Origin: Sycon ciliatum
Taxonomy: Eukaryota > Porifera > Calcarea > Leucosolenida > Sycettidae
Assembly: GCF_964019385.1 (NCBI RefSeq)
Contig: NC_088655.1
Span: 22,711,627-22,775,626 of the forward strand
Length of the DNA: 64,000 nt
Direction of reading: 5' to 3'
In this document: in pieces, positions 21,401-27,350 of the stretch
How positions within the stretch are numbered: position 1 is the first letter of the stretch
How the letters are laid out: every line of letters starts with the position of its first letter
The notes under the pieces: model-generated
Told to the model about the DNA's origin: nothing
The model's input: only the letters and a program-made list of their open reading frames with translations
Database searches by the model: none
Made by a program: the position numbers and the translations under genes

Positions 21401-23326
21401 ACACGTTTCAAATTCCATGCCCTCACATGCACCACAACGTTTCCAACCATCAGTGACCTCCAATGGGGAACTGGGGAGGAGCACGAGCAGCACTACAAGA
21501 AGGACAAAGAGTGCTCAAGATGCCGTGGAGGCAGATCCTACAACGGTCTGATGCACTGCTGTGCATGAAACTCTGAGTTACAATCACAGCAACGTTCTGT
21601 CCACTGTTTGACTCTAACCCGCCCTACATGTAGTCATGAACACGTGACTAGTACTTCGTATACGTTTACTGGCAAACACTACCAAAAAGCCTAGAGCTTT
21701 TCCACGCAAGAGGGCACAAACTTCCACGTGCATGCACTTGGCTTCACATCCTCATACGCCCACCTGCAAAACGCTGCGCGAAGCTTGATAGGTCACAATT
21801 ATTGTTGCATGACAGACTCTGAAGACAAGCACAGCATGGCACTGCACGCTTCAGGCGTTAGGGAGGCTATGGCTTCTGCTTGTGCTTGTGCTTGATTGAT
21901 TCCGCGTACATGTACTTGTGTTTTAGGTCCCTTTTGTGGATTTTGAAACTTGGCGATGTAGATCTACTGTAGCGGACATGGAAATCCAGTCGATTGACCG
22001 GGGCCGGCGCCCTCAGCGCGAGTACAGAACGCTGCGTGCAGCGCACATGTTGATCCATTGCGACGAGCGCGCTACAGCGCATAAATGCATGTGTGTACAG
22101 CTTGTCCACGGCTGCATGGCCAGCGCCCTGGGGCCGCTAGATGGGCGACCGGATTTCCATGTCCACGACAGTACATATTGTAAATGGTTCTATCTACGTA
22201 AAGAATCCTATCGTCTCTAGAAAAGAAAAGGATCAAGGAACTACAAGTTACGCTTTTCGTTTCTATAAATTTATCCTTTGCTCGCCATCTGAGTCCAATC
22301 TTATCATCATTTCGCTCCTTCTGCCATGTTCCCTGCAGGTGCTGGATCACCAGTGACTCGGTATTCTACGGTGGACTTGTCGCACCTATGGGCTTGTCCA
22401 TTCTTTACAACCTAGCGGTTCTAATCGCGGTGGTAAACGCTCTCAGAAAGCAAAGAAAGCGATTTTCGGGAGGCAGCCACGGCGGCGCGAAGGAGCGGAA
22501 GCCAATGCTTGTGGTCATTGTATCCTTGTCGGTGCTACAGGGAGTCACGTGGGTCTTCGGTTTCCTCGTCTTGGCTCACGATCATTTAGTCTTGCAGTAC
22601 GTTTTCACAGTTCTGAACTCCTTGCAGGGATTCTTCATCTTCATACACACGGTTAGGGGTCACGAAGCCAAGAAAGGCCTGAAGGATACATTGTCATTTG
22701 GCAACATGAGCCTCCCATCCATGTCTAGTGGATCATGGGTCCCGAGAAGCAGAGGAATCGGGAAATCAAGACCTCCATCAGACATCAGCCTGCCCGAAAA
22801 ACTCAATACAGGCAAAGAAGCTCAACTCAAACCAGTGCTCCAACGAGACAACACCTATGCCCAGTTGAAGTCGAAGCGGCAGTTCCTACGCGAAACTGAA
22901 CAGGTTTCTACGTCATTCCTTGGAACACGTGGATATTCAGGTGCAGACGACGAACTTGAAAACATTGACCTTGACATGCTCGAGCCTGCTTCAGACAAAA
23001 GCATCCTTATCGCTCATGAATCTCTACCTGCAACTAGCTTTGTGCCAATGGAGGATGTGAGTGGTAACGAGGGAGAGCCAGGCACAGTGGACAATAACGG
23101 GTGCGCACAGGATGAGGAACAGGAGACGGAATTCCAGTCCATGTCCGCAGTGGAGTTAGAGGTTCAACTGATGGGGGATATTGAAGATCATACTGAGCCA
23201 ACTGAGGAGGAGTCTCATGCAGATGCTGAGCGTGTAGCGTTCCTGTTTGATGAACCCATGACACGTGCACAGGTAGAACTCAGCGACTACCTTGAACGGT
23301 TTATCCAGGATTCACTGGAATACTAA
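1966..23326 (+). CDS. Adhesion GPCR with seven Ig domains, HormR, GAIN/GPS and 7TM (25 exons)
   Basis: A cell-surface receptor of the adhesion GPCR class, seen as 25 exons with consistent phases: 1966-2102, 2504-2666, 3248-3562, 3883-4004, 4423-4609, 5580-5707, 6897-7062, 7606-7920, 8650-8771, 8960-9134, 10138-10437, 10761-10855, 11133-11197, 11727-11899, 14706-14956, 15451-15630, 16080-16165, 16763-16956, 17814-18082, 18358-18403, 18724-18839, 20225-20346, 20606-20877, 21321-21390, 22339-23326. Joined, they give about 1,685 codons without a stop. Order: Ig 1-7 (about residues 1-710), an undefined region (711-821), HormR (822-905), GAIN (906-1150), GPS (1150-1202), seven transmembrane helices, cytoplasmic tail. 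All introns are GT-AG except one GC-AG after 10437. The first exon needs a phase-1 partner upstream, so the signal peptide is missing. In the family, the GAIN domain cuts the chain at the GPS and the freed T-N-F start acts as a tethered agonist. The ligand is unknown. Confidence 0.9.
2866..2936. repeat. Short ATCGATG-rich repeat in intron 2
   Basis: The motif GCATCGATG or GACATCGAT recurs about every 14-20 bases over 70 bases. It is an imperfect intronic minisatellite with no visible function. Confidence 0.55.
5227..5360. mobile_element. MITE B, 134 bp, long terminal inverted repeats
   Basis: The left end TAAGGACGGCAATAAACAG is inverted at the right end with few mismatches, and pairing continues for about 40 bp per arm. 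No coding capacity. Superfamily not assigned; the target duplication is unclear. Confidence 0.7.
5408..5510. mobile_element. Foldback element family A, copy A1
   Basis: The arms TTATAGTAAAGAAAAAGGAC and its inverse close a 103-bp hairpin around the family core (CACAAGTTACGC). The same core and the right flank TCCTTGGCTCTC recur at 18906-19470, 22209-22275 and 43912-44935. It is non-autonomous and sits inside the adhesion-GPCR gene. Confidence 0.75.
5708..6896. other. Intron 6 with a SINE copy
   Basis: The intron holds a tRNA-derived SINE (5960-6235) and an AT-rich stretch with AAATAAAT repeats near 6612-6648. No exon seen. Confidence 0.6.
5960..6235 (+). repeat. tRNA-derived SINE, family 2, copy 1
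   Basis: It has a B-box-like GGTTCCGATTCC, followed by the family body (CCAGCCATGGTGCTACCC, CAACTGGGAACTTGTGG, GCTGCATCTGCC). The body aligns with 24045-24370 and 25445-25680. It is the most diverged of the three copies. Confidence 0.65.
9135..10137. other. Intron 10, AT-rich, with dispersed repeat C
   Basis: The end of the intron (about 9866-9960) has a diverged copy of dispersed repeat C (CTCGGATACTGA at its start), also seen at 16531-16640 and 25302-25415. I found no other structure. Confidence 0.5.
10138..10437 (+). other. Adhesion GPCR exon 11: Ig domain 7, GC-AG donor
   Basis: A complete Ig-like domain in one exon: first cysteine in LTVPCIFTG, tryptophan in ANWCYQQ, second cysteine in NYICTVQN, with the D/H-x-G-N-Y motif before it. 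The exon ends CAAG and the intron starts GCAAGT, a recognised GC-AG donor with an otherwise strong consensus. The phase (1) matches the next exon only with this boundary. Confidence 0.85.
10761..11899 (+). other. Adhesion GPCR exons 12-14: undefined extracellular module
   Basis: Three short exons (10761-10855, 11133-11197, 11727-11899) encode about 110 residues between the last Ig and HormR. The middle exon was found from its splice sites (TTTTTTTATTAG before, AAGGTAAGG after) and is the only way to bring phase 0 to phase 2. The segment has alternating hydrophobic strands (VQIDYFQYTL, VVDIKCDI, SLQVFAYG), as in a small alpha/beta fold. A SEA-like domain is possible but unproven. Confidence 0.65.
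12314..12435. repeat. Hairpin followed by (ATCT)n microsatellite
   Basis: Bases 12314-12330 and 12333-12349 are inverted copies around AGAGAGCAGAC with one mismatch. About 20 ATCT units follow directly. The hairpin may be the end of a mobile element that carried the microsatellite. Confidence 0.8.
13304..14041 (+). pseudogene. Penelope-like element, GIY-YIG endonuclease end with AT-hook and acidic insert
   Basis: The 245-codon open frame starts with the segment that joins reverse transcriptase to endonuclease in Penelope-like elements (TTARAFTVKKDVLP). The GIY-YIG core follows: VIYHFECRHC (two cysteines), SRYVGRALQHL and LNARVKQH. The frame ends with EAVFIRKHNPNLCIQ, which matches the conserved family C-terminus. 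Between them lies an unusual insert: GRGRPRKQ, an AT-hook core, and a long Glu/Asp/Ser tract (about residues 145-180). No reverse transcriptase frame is intact upstream, so this is a 5'-truncated copy, although this frame itself is unbroken. It sits in an intron of the adhesion GPCR, same strand. Confidence 0.8.
14706..14956 (+). other. Adhesion GPCR exon 15: HormR domain
   Basis: About 84 residues with the hormone-receptor pattern: an early cysteine (DVCSPETIDG), a tryptophan (LFDWSETF), TLPCP, a glycine and arginine before the next cysteine (RFATRRCA), then AEWETTDITSC. The start is set by the acceptor TGTCCAG, which restores phase 1. In other adhesion GPCRs this domain sits just before GAIN, as here. 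Confidence 0.8.
14957..16762. other. Introns 15-17 around GAIN exons
   Basis: Apart from exons 16 and 17 these introns are AT-rich. Dispersed repeat C lies at 16531-16640. No other gene was seen. Confidence 0.5.
16531..16640 (+). repeat. Dispersed repeat C, copy 2
   Basis: It shares CTCGGATACTGAGC and the block AACTCGTTTCCATGTGATTT with 25302-25415 and, more weakly, 9866-9960. Short, non-coding, type unknown. Confidence 0.6.
16957..17813. other. Intron 18, no recognised element
   Basis: AT-rich sequence with ATAATTATTAT-type runs near 17168-17225. Two segments (about 16970-17110 and 17125-17290) share words such as CATAGCATTATTGTATTCAG and its variants, so this is a partly duplicated, decayed stretch. 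Confidence 0.4.
18222..18327. repeat. 25-bp tandem repeat before the GPS exon
   Basis: About four copies of a 25-bp unit (GTGTGGAGTACATACGGCTG plus TCACT) end about 30 bp before the acceptor of exon 20. It is nearly uniform and therefore recent. Confidence 0.85.
18358..18839 (+). other. Adhesion GPCR exons 20-21: GPS motif and tethered agonist
   Basis: A 46-bp exon gives VLSCVFWDFDK. A 116-bp exon gives GGWSNQGC, then TVCSCDHLTNFAVLF. This is a complete GPS with all cysteines and the two tryptophans. The cleavage triad is HL|T, so self-cleavage is expected between L and T, freeing TNFAVLF as the tethered agonist. The gene therefore looks functional. Confidence 0.93.
18906..19470. mobile_element. 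Foldback element family A, copy A2 (565 bp)
   Basis: About 200 bp on each side are inverted copies: the left starts TTTATAGAAAAGAAAAAAAG and the right ends TTTCTTTTCTATAAA. The arms include GGAACTAC, TGTCCACTAACACCA, GACAGACGGT and CTCTAGCACG with their complements. The centre is short. No protein is encoded. It lies in the intron between the GPS and the first transmembrane exon. Confidence 0.8.
19704..19773. repeat. Perfect 70-bp palindrome
   Basis: Bases 19704-19737 and 19740-19773 are exact inverted copies of 34 bp with only CT between them. The sequence beyond differs on the two sides. It would form a strong hairpin in RNA or a cruciform in DNA. It lies 35 bp before the hammerhead at 19809, so it may mark a fold-back end of the same element. 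Confidence 0.92.
19809..19852 (+). ncRNA. Type I hammerhead ribozyme (isolated copy)
   Basis: The core is complete: CTGATGA (19815-19821), stem II GTCC/GGAC with loop AACGG, GAAA (19835-19838), a minimal stem III (A-U, C-G, loop ATAC) and the cleavage triplet GTC ending at 19846. Stem I is GATTG/CAATC plus one C-A mismatch next to the core. The very short stem III is known from hammerheads of Penelope-like elements, which often cleave as dimers. It is intronic and on the coding strand of the adhesion GPCR, so it would be present in the pre-mRNA. Confidence 0.75.
19905..20094 (+). repeat. Dispersed repeat D, copy 2
   Basis: It matches the reverse complement of 1068-1247. It starts about 50 bp after the hammerhead. 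Repeat, hammerhead and palindrome probably belong to one retroelement fragment. Confidence 0.75.
20878..22338. other. Introns 23-24 of the adhesion GPCR
   Basis: Around the 70-bp exon 24 the introns hold only one short foldback copy (22209-22275). An (AAAT/TTTG)-like direct repeat ATCCAAATCCA/TTTGGATTCAA near 20995-21020 forms a small hairpin. No other gene. Confidence 0.45.
22209..22275. mobile_element. Foldback element family A, copy A3 (deleted)
   Basis: Left end CTAGAAAAGAAAAGGATCAA, core GGAACTACAAGTTACGC, then directly the right end TTTCTATAAATTTATCC. The middle of the family is deleted. Confidence 0.65.
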
Positions 23327-23463
23327 AGGGAATGTACATATTTGTCGTTATTTCTCCCAATAGTACGTTTGTTGACCTAGGTGTCCAACGTTTACGATGT
23401 GTTTGAAGAGTCGCAGCTTTTTTTGAAATCAGGGATACGGATAAAATAACACCCCACCATCAT

Positions 23464-23469
23464 AATAAA
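23464..23469 (+). promoter_or_regulatory. Polyadenylation signal of the adhesion GPCR
   Basis: AATAAA, 138 bp after the stop codon, in an AT-rich 3' flank. It is the first canonical hexamer downstream of the gene. Confidence 0.55.
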
Positions 23470-24044
23470 AACGATGGGGTTAGTAATTGCACCGTAATAT
23501 TAATTTTTTTATTTGATTCGAAAGCTGTAGCTTCTAGTCATCACGATCTTTCTCCGAGTTTCTTTTGTTAACCTTAGTTCAAAACCGTGTACGCCCTGTA
23601 CTCTGCTACTTGTTGCTATATACGTCCTGTATGTAACTGGAAACAGTTCCCCCCTCCCCCCTGTTGGTCACGTTGTTCATATGCGGAATAATCTCAAACA
23701 ACAGTGCTGGCAACTCAAATCCGACCCCTCAGCTTTGCGCTCACATCGCAAAGACCCAACACGGGATAGTAAAACTATGAAATAGAGACCGCTAGAATGT
23801 GTACGCATCGGATTTCAGTTGCCAGCACTGTATAATTATAACTCTTCTCACCTGTTTCTTTTAGCTAGAATATCGTTCTTTCCTACTACATTTTCGATAC
23901 GCAATTGTGCTGAACGCATGATAGTAGTACTTCAGTGCTCTCGGCTGCTATGTATGGCATAGTGTTGTTACCTTCTCGCGTTATACTTTTCCCTTTGAAG
24001 TAATTTTAAAGTAATCTTGTTTGTGTTGCTACTTTTCTGGGAGG
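23470..24044. other. Intergenic, nothing recognised
   Basis: Unique AT-rich sequence between the receptor gene and a SINE. CAGTGCTGGCAACTC near 23703 and its inverse near 23818 (AGTTGCCAGCACTG) are inverted words about 110 bp apart, possibly the ends of a small MITE. Confidence 0.45.
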
Positions 24045-24370
24045 CAGGCAGGCATAGTGGGATGGTCTAAGACCATGATTGAGAAACAGAGGGTACCAGG
24101 TTCAAGTCCTGCTTGGAAGCGGAAGGAATTTTTCCAGCCGTGCTGCGACCCACAGTTAATTGGGAACTCGTGGCCTGGCACGAGGGTAACATGGATGCAG
24201 CTAATGGGATTTCGGTCTTTGACCACTTGGTGGTGGGTCTGATCTACTCACCTCCCACCGTTTAGGCGCTGCATCTGCGCCTTTGATCCTAGAGGGTGGT
24301 GGCGTTCCCACGGCGGATGCGGAAAACTCGGCTTCCAGCCGAGTCTCACGCGAACCGTGAAATTTATTTT
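24045..24370 (+). repeat. tRNA-derived SINE, family 2, copy 2 (most complete)
   Basis: It starts with an A-box-like TAGTGGGATGG and a B box GGTTCAAGTCC, about the spacing of a tRNA promoter. A body of about 200 bp follows (CCCACAGTTAATTGGGAAC, GACCACTTGG, GCTGCATCTGCGCC), then a small hairpin (AACTCGGC/GCCGAGT) and an A/T-rich tail. RNA polymerase III transcription and LINE-driven copying are the family rule. Confidence 0.75.
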
Positions 24371-24708
24371 TATTTATTTTTTCTGGGACACCACGTGAAA
24401 GAGTTTGGGTTTGGAGTCTTTTTTTCCGTTTTGGTTTCCTTTCCCTTCAATAAACATTGTTGGTGCACATTTTGCTTTTCTCTTTTTGAATTTGTGCTCT
24501 CTCTGCATTCATATCATAGCTTTTTTCCACTTTCGTGGTTCTTTTCAATAACGGGTTTCGAGTAGCACTAGCAGAGGTTTGCATGTTCAAGTACAGTTGC
24601 AAGGCGTAGATATACATGGGGAGGGGGGTAGCTTGACAGCGAGATCAGGCTCACTGGCTCACATCACATGCACCAGAACTGCAAGAACTGGAGGCATGGT
24701 GGAAAGTA

Positions 24709-24887
24709 CAGTAGAACCTGGTGTAAGCGATGTCTGGGTTTAGCGACCACCGGCTCTTAACGAACGTCTTTCCATGCACCGACGGTTCTACACAGACACT
24801 GTGGGACCTGGTTGTAAAGACCACCTGGCTTTAAAACGACCGCTTGTGCTTGCACCGTGGGGTGGTCGCTTAAACCAGGTTTTACTG
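24709..24887. mobile_element. MITE, pogo/Tigger-like ends, TA target duplication
   Basis: It is flanked by TA (24707-24708 and 24888-24889). The ends CAGTAGAACCTGG and CCAGGTTTTACTG are inverted, followed by the internal match TAAGCGA/TCGCTTA. These ends resemble pogo-type Tc1/mariner elements. 179 bp, non-coding. Confidence 0.75.
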
Positions 24888-25178
24888 TACAATTCGACGT
24901 GAGAAGCCAGCTGCACTTCGCGCTGGTGACGTTGGTCCTCCTGGCGCAGGGACTTGTATCCACTTGTAACAGAGTAGATCTACCACGAACAGCATGTAAG
25001 CATGCATGCAACTGCTGCCGTAGAATTTCGTTTGCTAAATTCAGGTAGAGTTCCAAGCTTGTTTGTATACAATGCCGGGAATTGGAGAGAGTTTTTTTCT
25101 ACCATCAGGCCCTATATTCTGCTGGTAAACATCATTCAAAAGAAGAATTATTGTATCCGCCTCAGAAATGATGTTTCC

Positions 25179-25274
25179 ACTCTTATGTGGGGTAGTGCCT
25201 TTGCTGCTTGCGTTCGGAAGACCTCACTGACTTATCAGTTTGAGCATTCAGGCAAGGTACGTTCTGGTCTGGTT
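25179..25274 (+). repeat. Decayed retrozyme unit, first part
   Basis: It aligns with the second half of the tandem unit at 61821-63414 (ACTCTTATGTGGGGTAGTGC, ATCAGTTTGAGCATTCAGGC, AAGGTACGTTC). It stops at the point where the intact unit continues to the hammerhead; that part resumes at 25786. Confidence 0.75.
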
Positions 25275-25301
25275 TTACTTTAAAAGTATAACTGGCTTTA
25301 A

Positions 25302-25415
25302 CTCGGATACTGAGCGAATAAATGTGATTAAAAATAGAAAAAATCACATTACAGTTCTCACAGTCGTGGATAGTTGCTTCAGAACTCGTTTCGATGTGAT
25401 TTCTTCCATTTGAAA
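25302..25415 (+). repeat. Dispersed repeat C, copy 3
   Basis: CTCGGATACTGAGCGAATAA at the start, AACTCGTTTCGATGTGATTT at the end, with a short inverted pair TGTGATT/AATCACA between. It lies inside the split retrozyme copy. Confidence 0.6.
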
Positions 25416-25444
25416 ACTGGCTTTGGAAATTATATTTTTCATTG

Positions 25445-25680
25445 CTATCAGCCACAGTTAATCGGGAACTCGTGGCTTGGCACGAGGAAAACATGGATGC
25501 AGTGAATGGGATTTTCGGTCTTTGACCACGTGCTGGTGAGCTGATCTACTCACCTCCCACCGCTTTAGGACCTGCATCTGCGCCTTGATCCTTGAAGGGT
25601 GGTGGCGTTCCTACGGATGCGGAAAACTCGGCCTCTATATAGAGAAACCGAGTCTGACGCGAACCGTGAAATTAAATTGA
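25445..25680 (+). repeat. tRNA-derived SINE, family 2, copy 3 (5'-truncated)
   Basis: It lacks the tRNA-like head and starts in the body at CCACAGTTAATCGGGAAC. The terminal hairpin (AACTCGGCCTC ... GAAACCGAGT) and the ending GCGAACCGTGAAATT match copy 2. Confidence 0.75.
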
Positions 25681-25690
25681 TTATCAGCTT

Positions 25691-25785
25691 GTAACTTGGC
25701 TTGACACTGTTGACAGATGCGTCGACTTTGCTCCTGTCTAACAGGTTCAGGGAAGATGCGAGCTGTGTTAATTTTTTTTATTATT
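25691..25785 (+). repeat. 3' end of the LINE family of 57456-61706
   Basis: It matches the last about 95 bp of that LINE (AACTTGGCTTGACACTG, CTGTCTAACAGGTTCAGG, AAGATGCGAGCTGTGTTAA) and ends in TTATTATTA. A severely 5'-truncated insertion whose tail abuts the retrozyme relic. Confidence 0.85.
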
Positions 25786-25882
25786 ATTGCTATCAGGTTA
25801 GTCCTCATTTCCTCTGTGCTGCGCTGATGAGTCCACAAAGGACTAAACAATTCCGTCGGCAGATTGAGTGTTTCCTCATCTA
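25786..25882 (+). pseudogene. Decayed retrozyme unit, hammerhead part with mutated core
   Basis: It continues the unit with TTGCTATCAGG and CTCATTTCCTCTGTGCTGCG. The hammerhead (25819-25862) keeps CTGATGA, a different but paired stem II (GTCC/GGAC) and cleavage triplet GTC. However, the conserved GAAA is TAAA (25844-25847) and one stem I pair is lost (G-G). The G12 change is expected to abolish cleavage. The compensated stem II shows it was once a distinct functional lineage. Confidence 0.8.
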
Positions 25883-26582
<700 letters not shown>

Positions 26583-27350
26583 GCGCTCTCCCTCCCCCAC
26601 TCACTCTTGGTGGGTCCAGGTGGCCATGAAGTCGAGACCCTAGGTCGGCGGAGCTTCCTAAACCTCACCACCATTGCCACGATTCAGGTTTGGCGAGCTT
26701 CCCCTAGCTGAATCTCATGTTTGGCATTTAAGTGGTCTTTGTTTAAAAAAATGGAGGGAGAATTCAAGAAGTGCCTGCCTAAATGGTTCCAGCAGCGTTT
26801 CGAGCAGACTCTGTAAATGTTTCGAGCTTTATCCACCACGGACTAGCAGTAGGTCCCAATCTCATGCTCAGCCCTGCTCTGGTAGATAATACCACCTATT
26901 CTCTCAACAACCTTCCCAAGATCGGTTTACTCATGAAAAAAAGGTTGTTATCTTTTTTTCTCTGTCATGTCTGGCGGGTAGAACTGTTCCTGGGAGAAAA
27001 CTAAAGTGCTAAGTTTCTGATTGAAAACTAAAGCGCTAAGTTCCTGCGAGAAAACAAAAGTGCTAAGTTTCTGGTAGAAAACAAAAGTGCTAAGTTACTG
27101 CGAGAAAACTAAATTCCTAAGTCGCTGATAGAAAACACTAGACAGGTGACGGAGTATTTGAAATGTTTTATGCAGAGTTTAAAGGGATATAAGAAAAAAG
27201 TGAGGACATAAGAAAAATATAATTTCATTGATGATGGAAATTGAGCGAGTGATAATGGGTTATTGAAAGAGTAGATATGGAAGTTGAAATAGAAAAATCT
27301 GAAATTGAACATTTGGGATATCATAGGCATTTCTCTCAATTGTGATCAAG
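26583..27350. other. Downstream of the EGF receptor gene, with a 27-bp repeat
   Basis: Bases about 26993-27140 hold five imperfect copies of a roughly 27-28-bp unit (GAAAACTAAAGTGCTAAGTT and variants), 210-360 bp beyond the - strand gene's stop and perhaps in its 3' UTR. No clear polyadenylation signal was seen. Confidence 0.6.

Larger units (their letters stand above)
20225..23326 (+). other. Adhesion GPCR exons 22-25: seven-transmembrane domain and tail
   Basis: TM1 is in exon 22 (IIGCGLSMLGLLG). TM2, TM3 and the start of TM4 are in exon 23 (MMFGLSAVLLIFLA; LLHYLLICAFMWMSVDATFL). TM4 continues in exon 24. Exon 25 has the conserved second-loop CWIT, TM5, TM6 (VLQGVTWVFGFLVL) and TM7 (LNSLQGFFIFIH), all signatures of class B2 receptors. 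A tail of about 220 residues follows. It is rich in Ser, Glu and Asp, with no recognised domain. The gene ends TAA at 23324-23326, and AATAAA lies 138 bp on. Confidence 0.93.
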
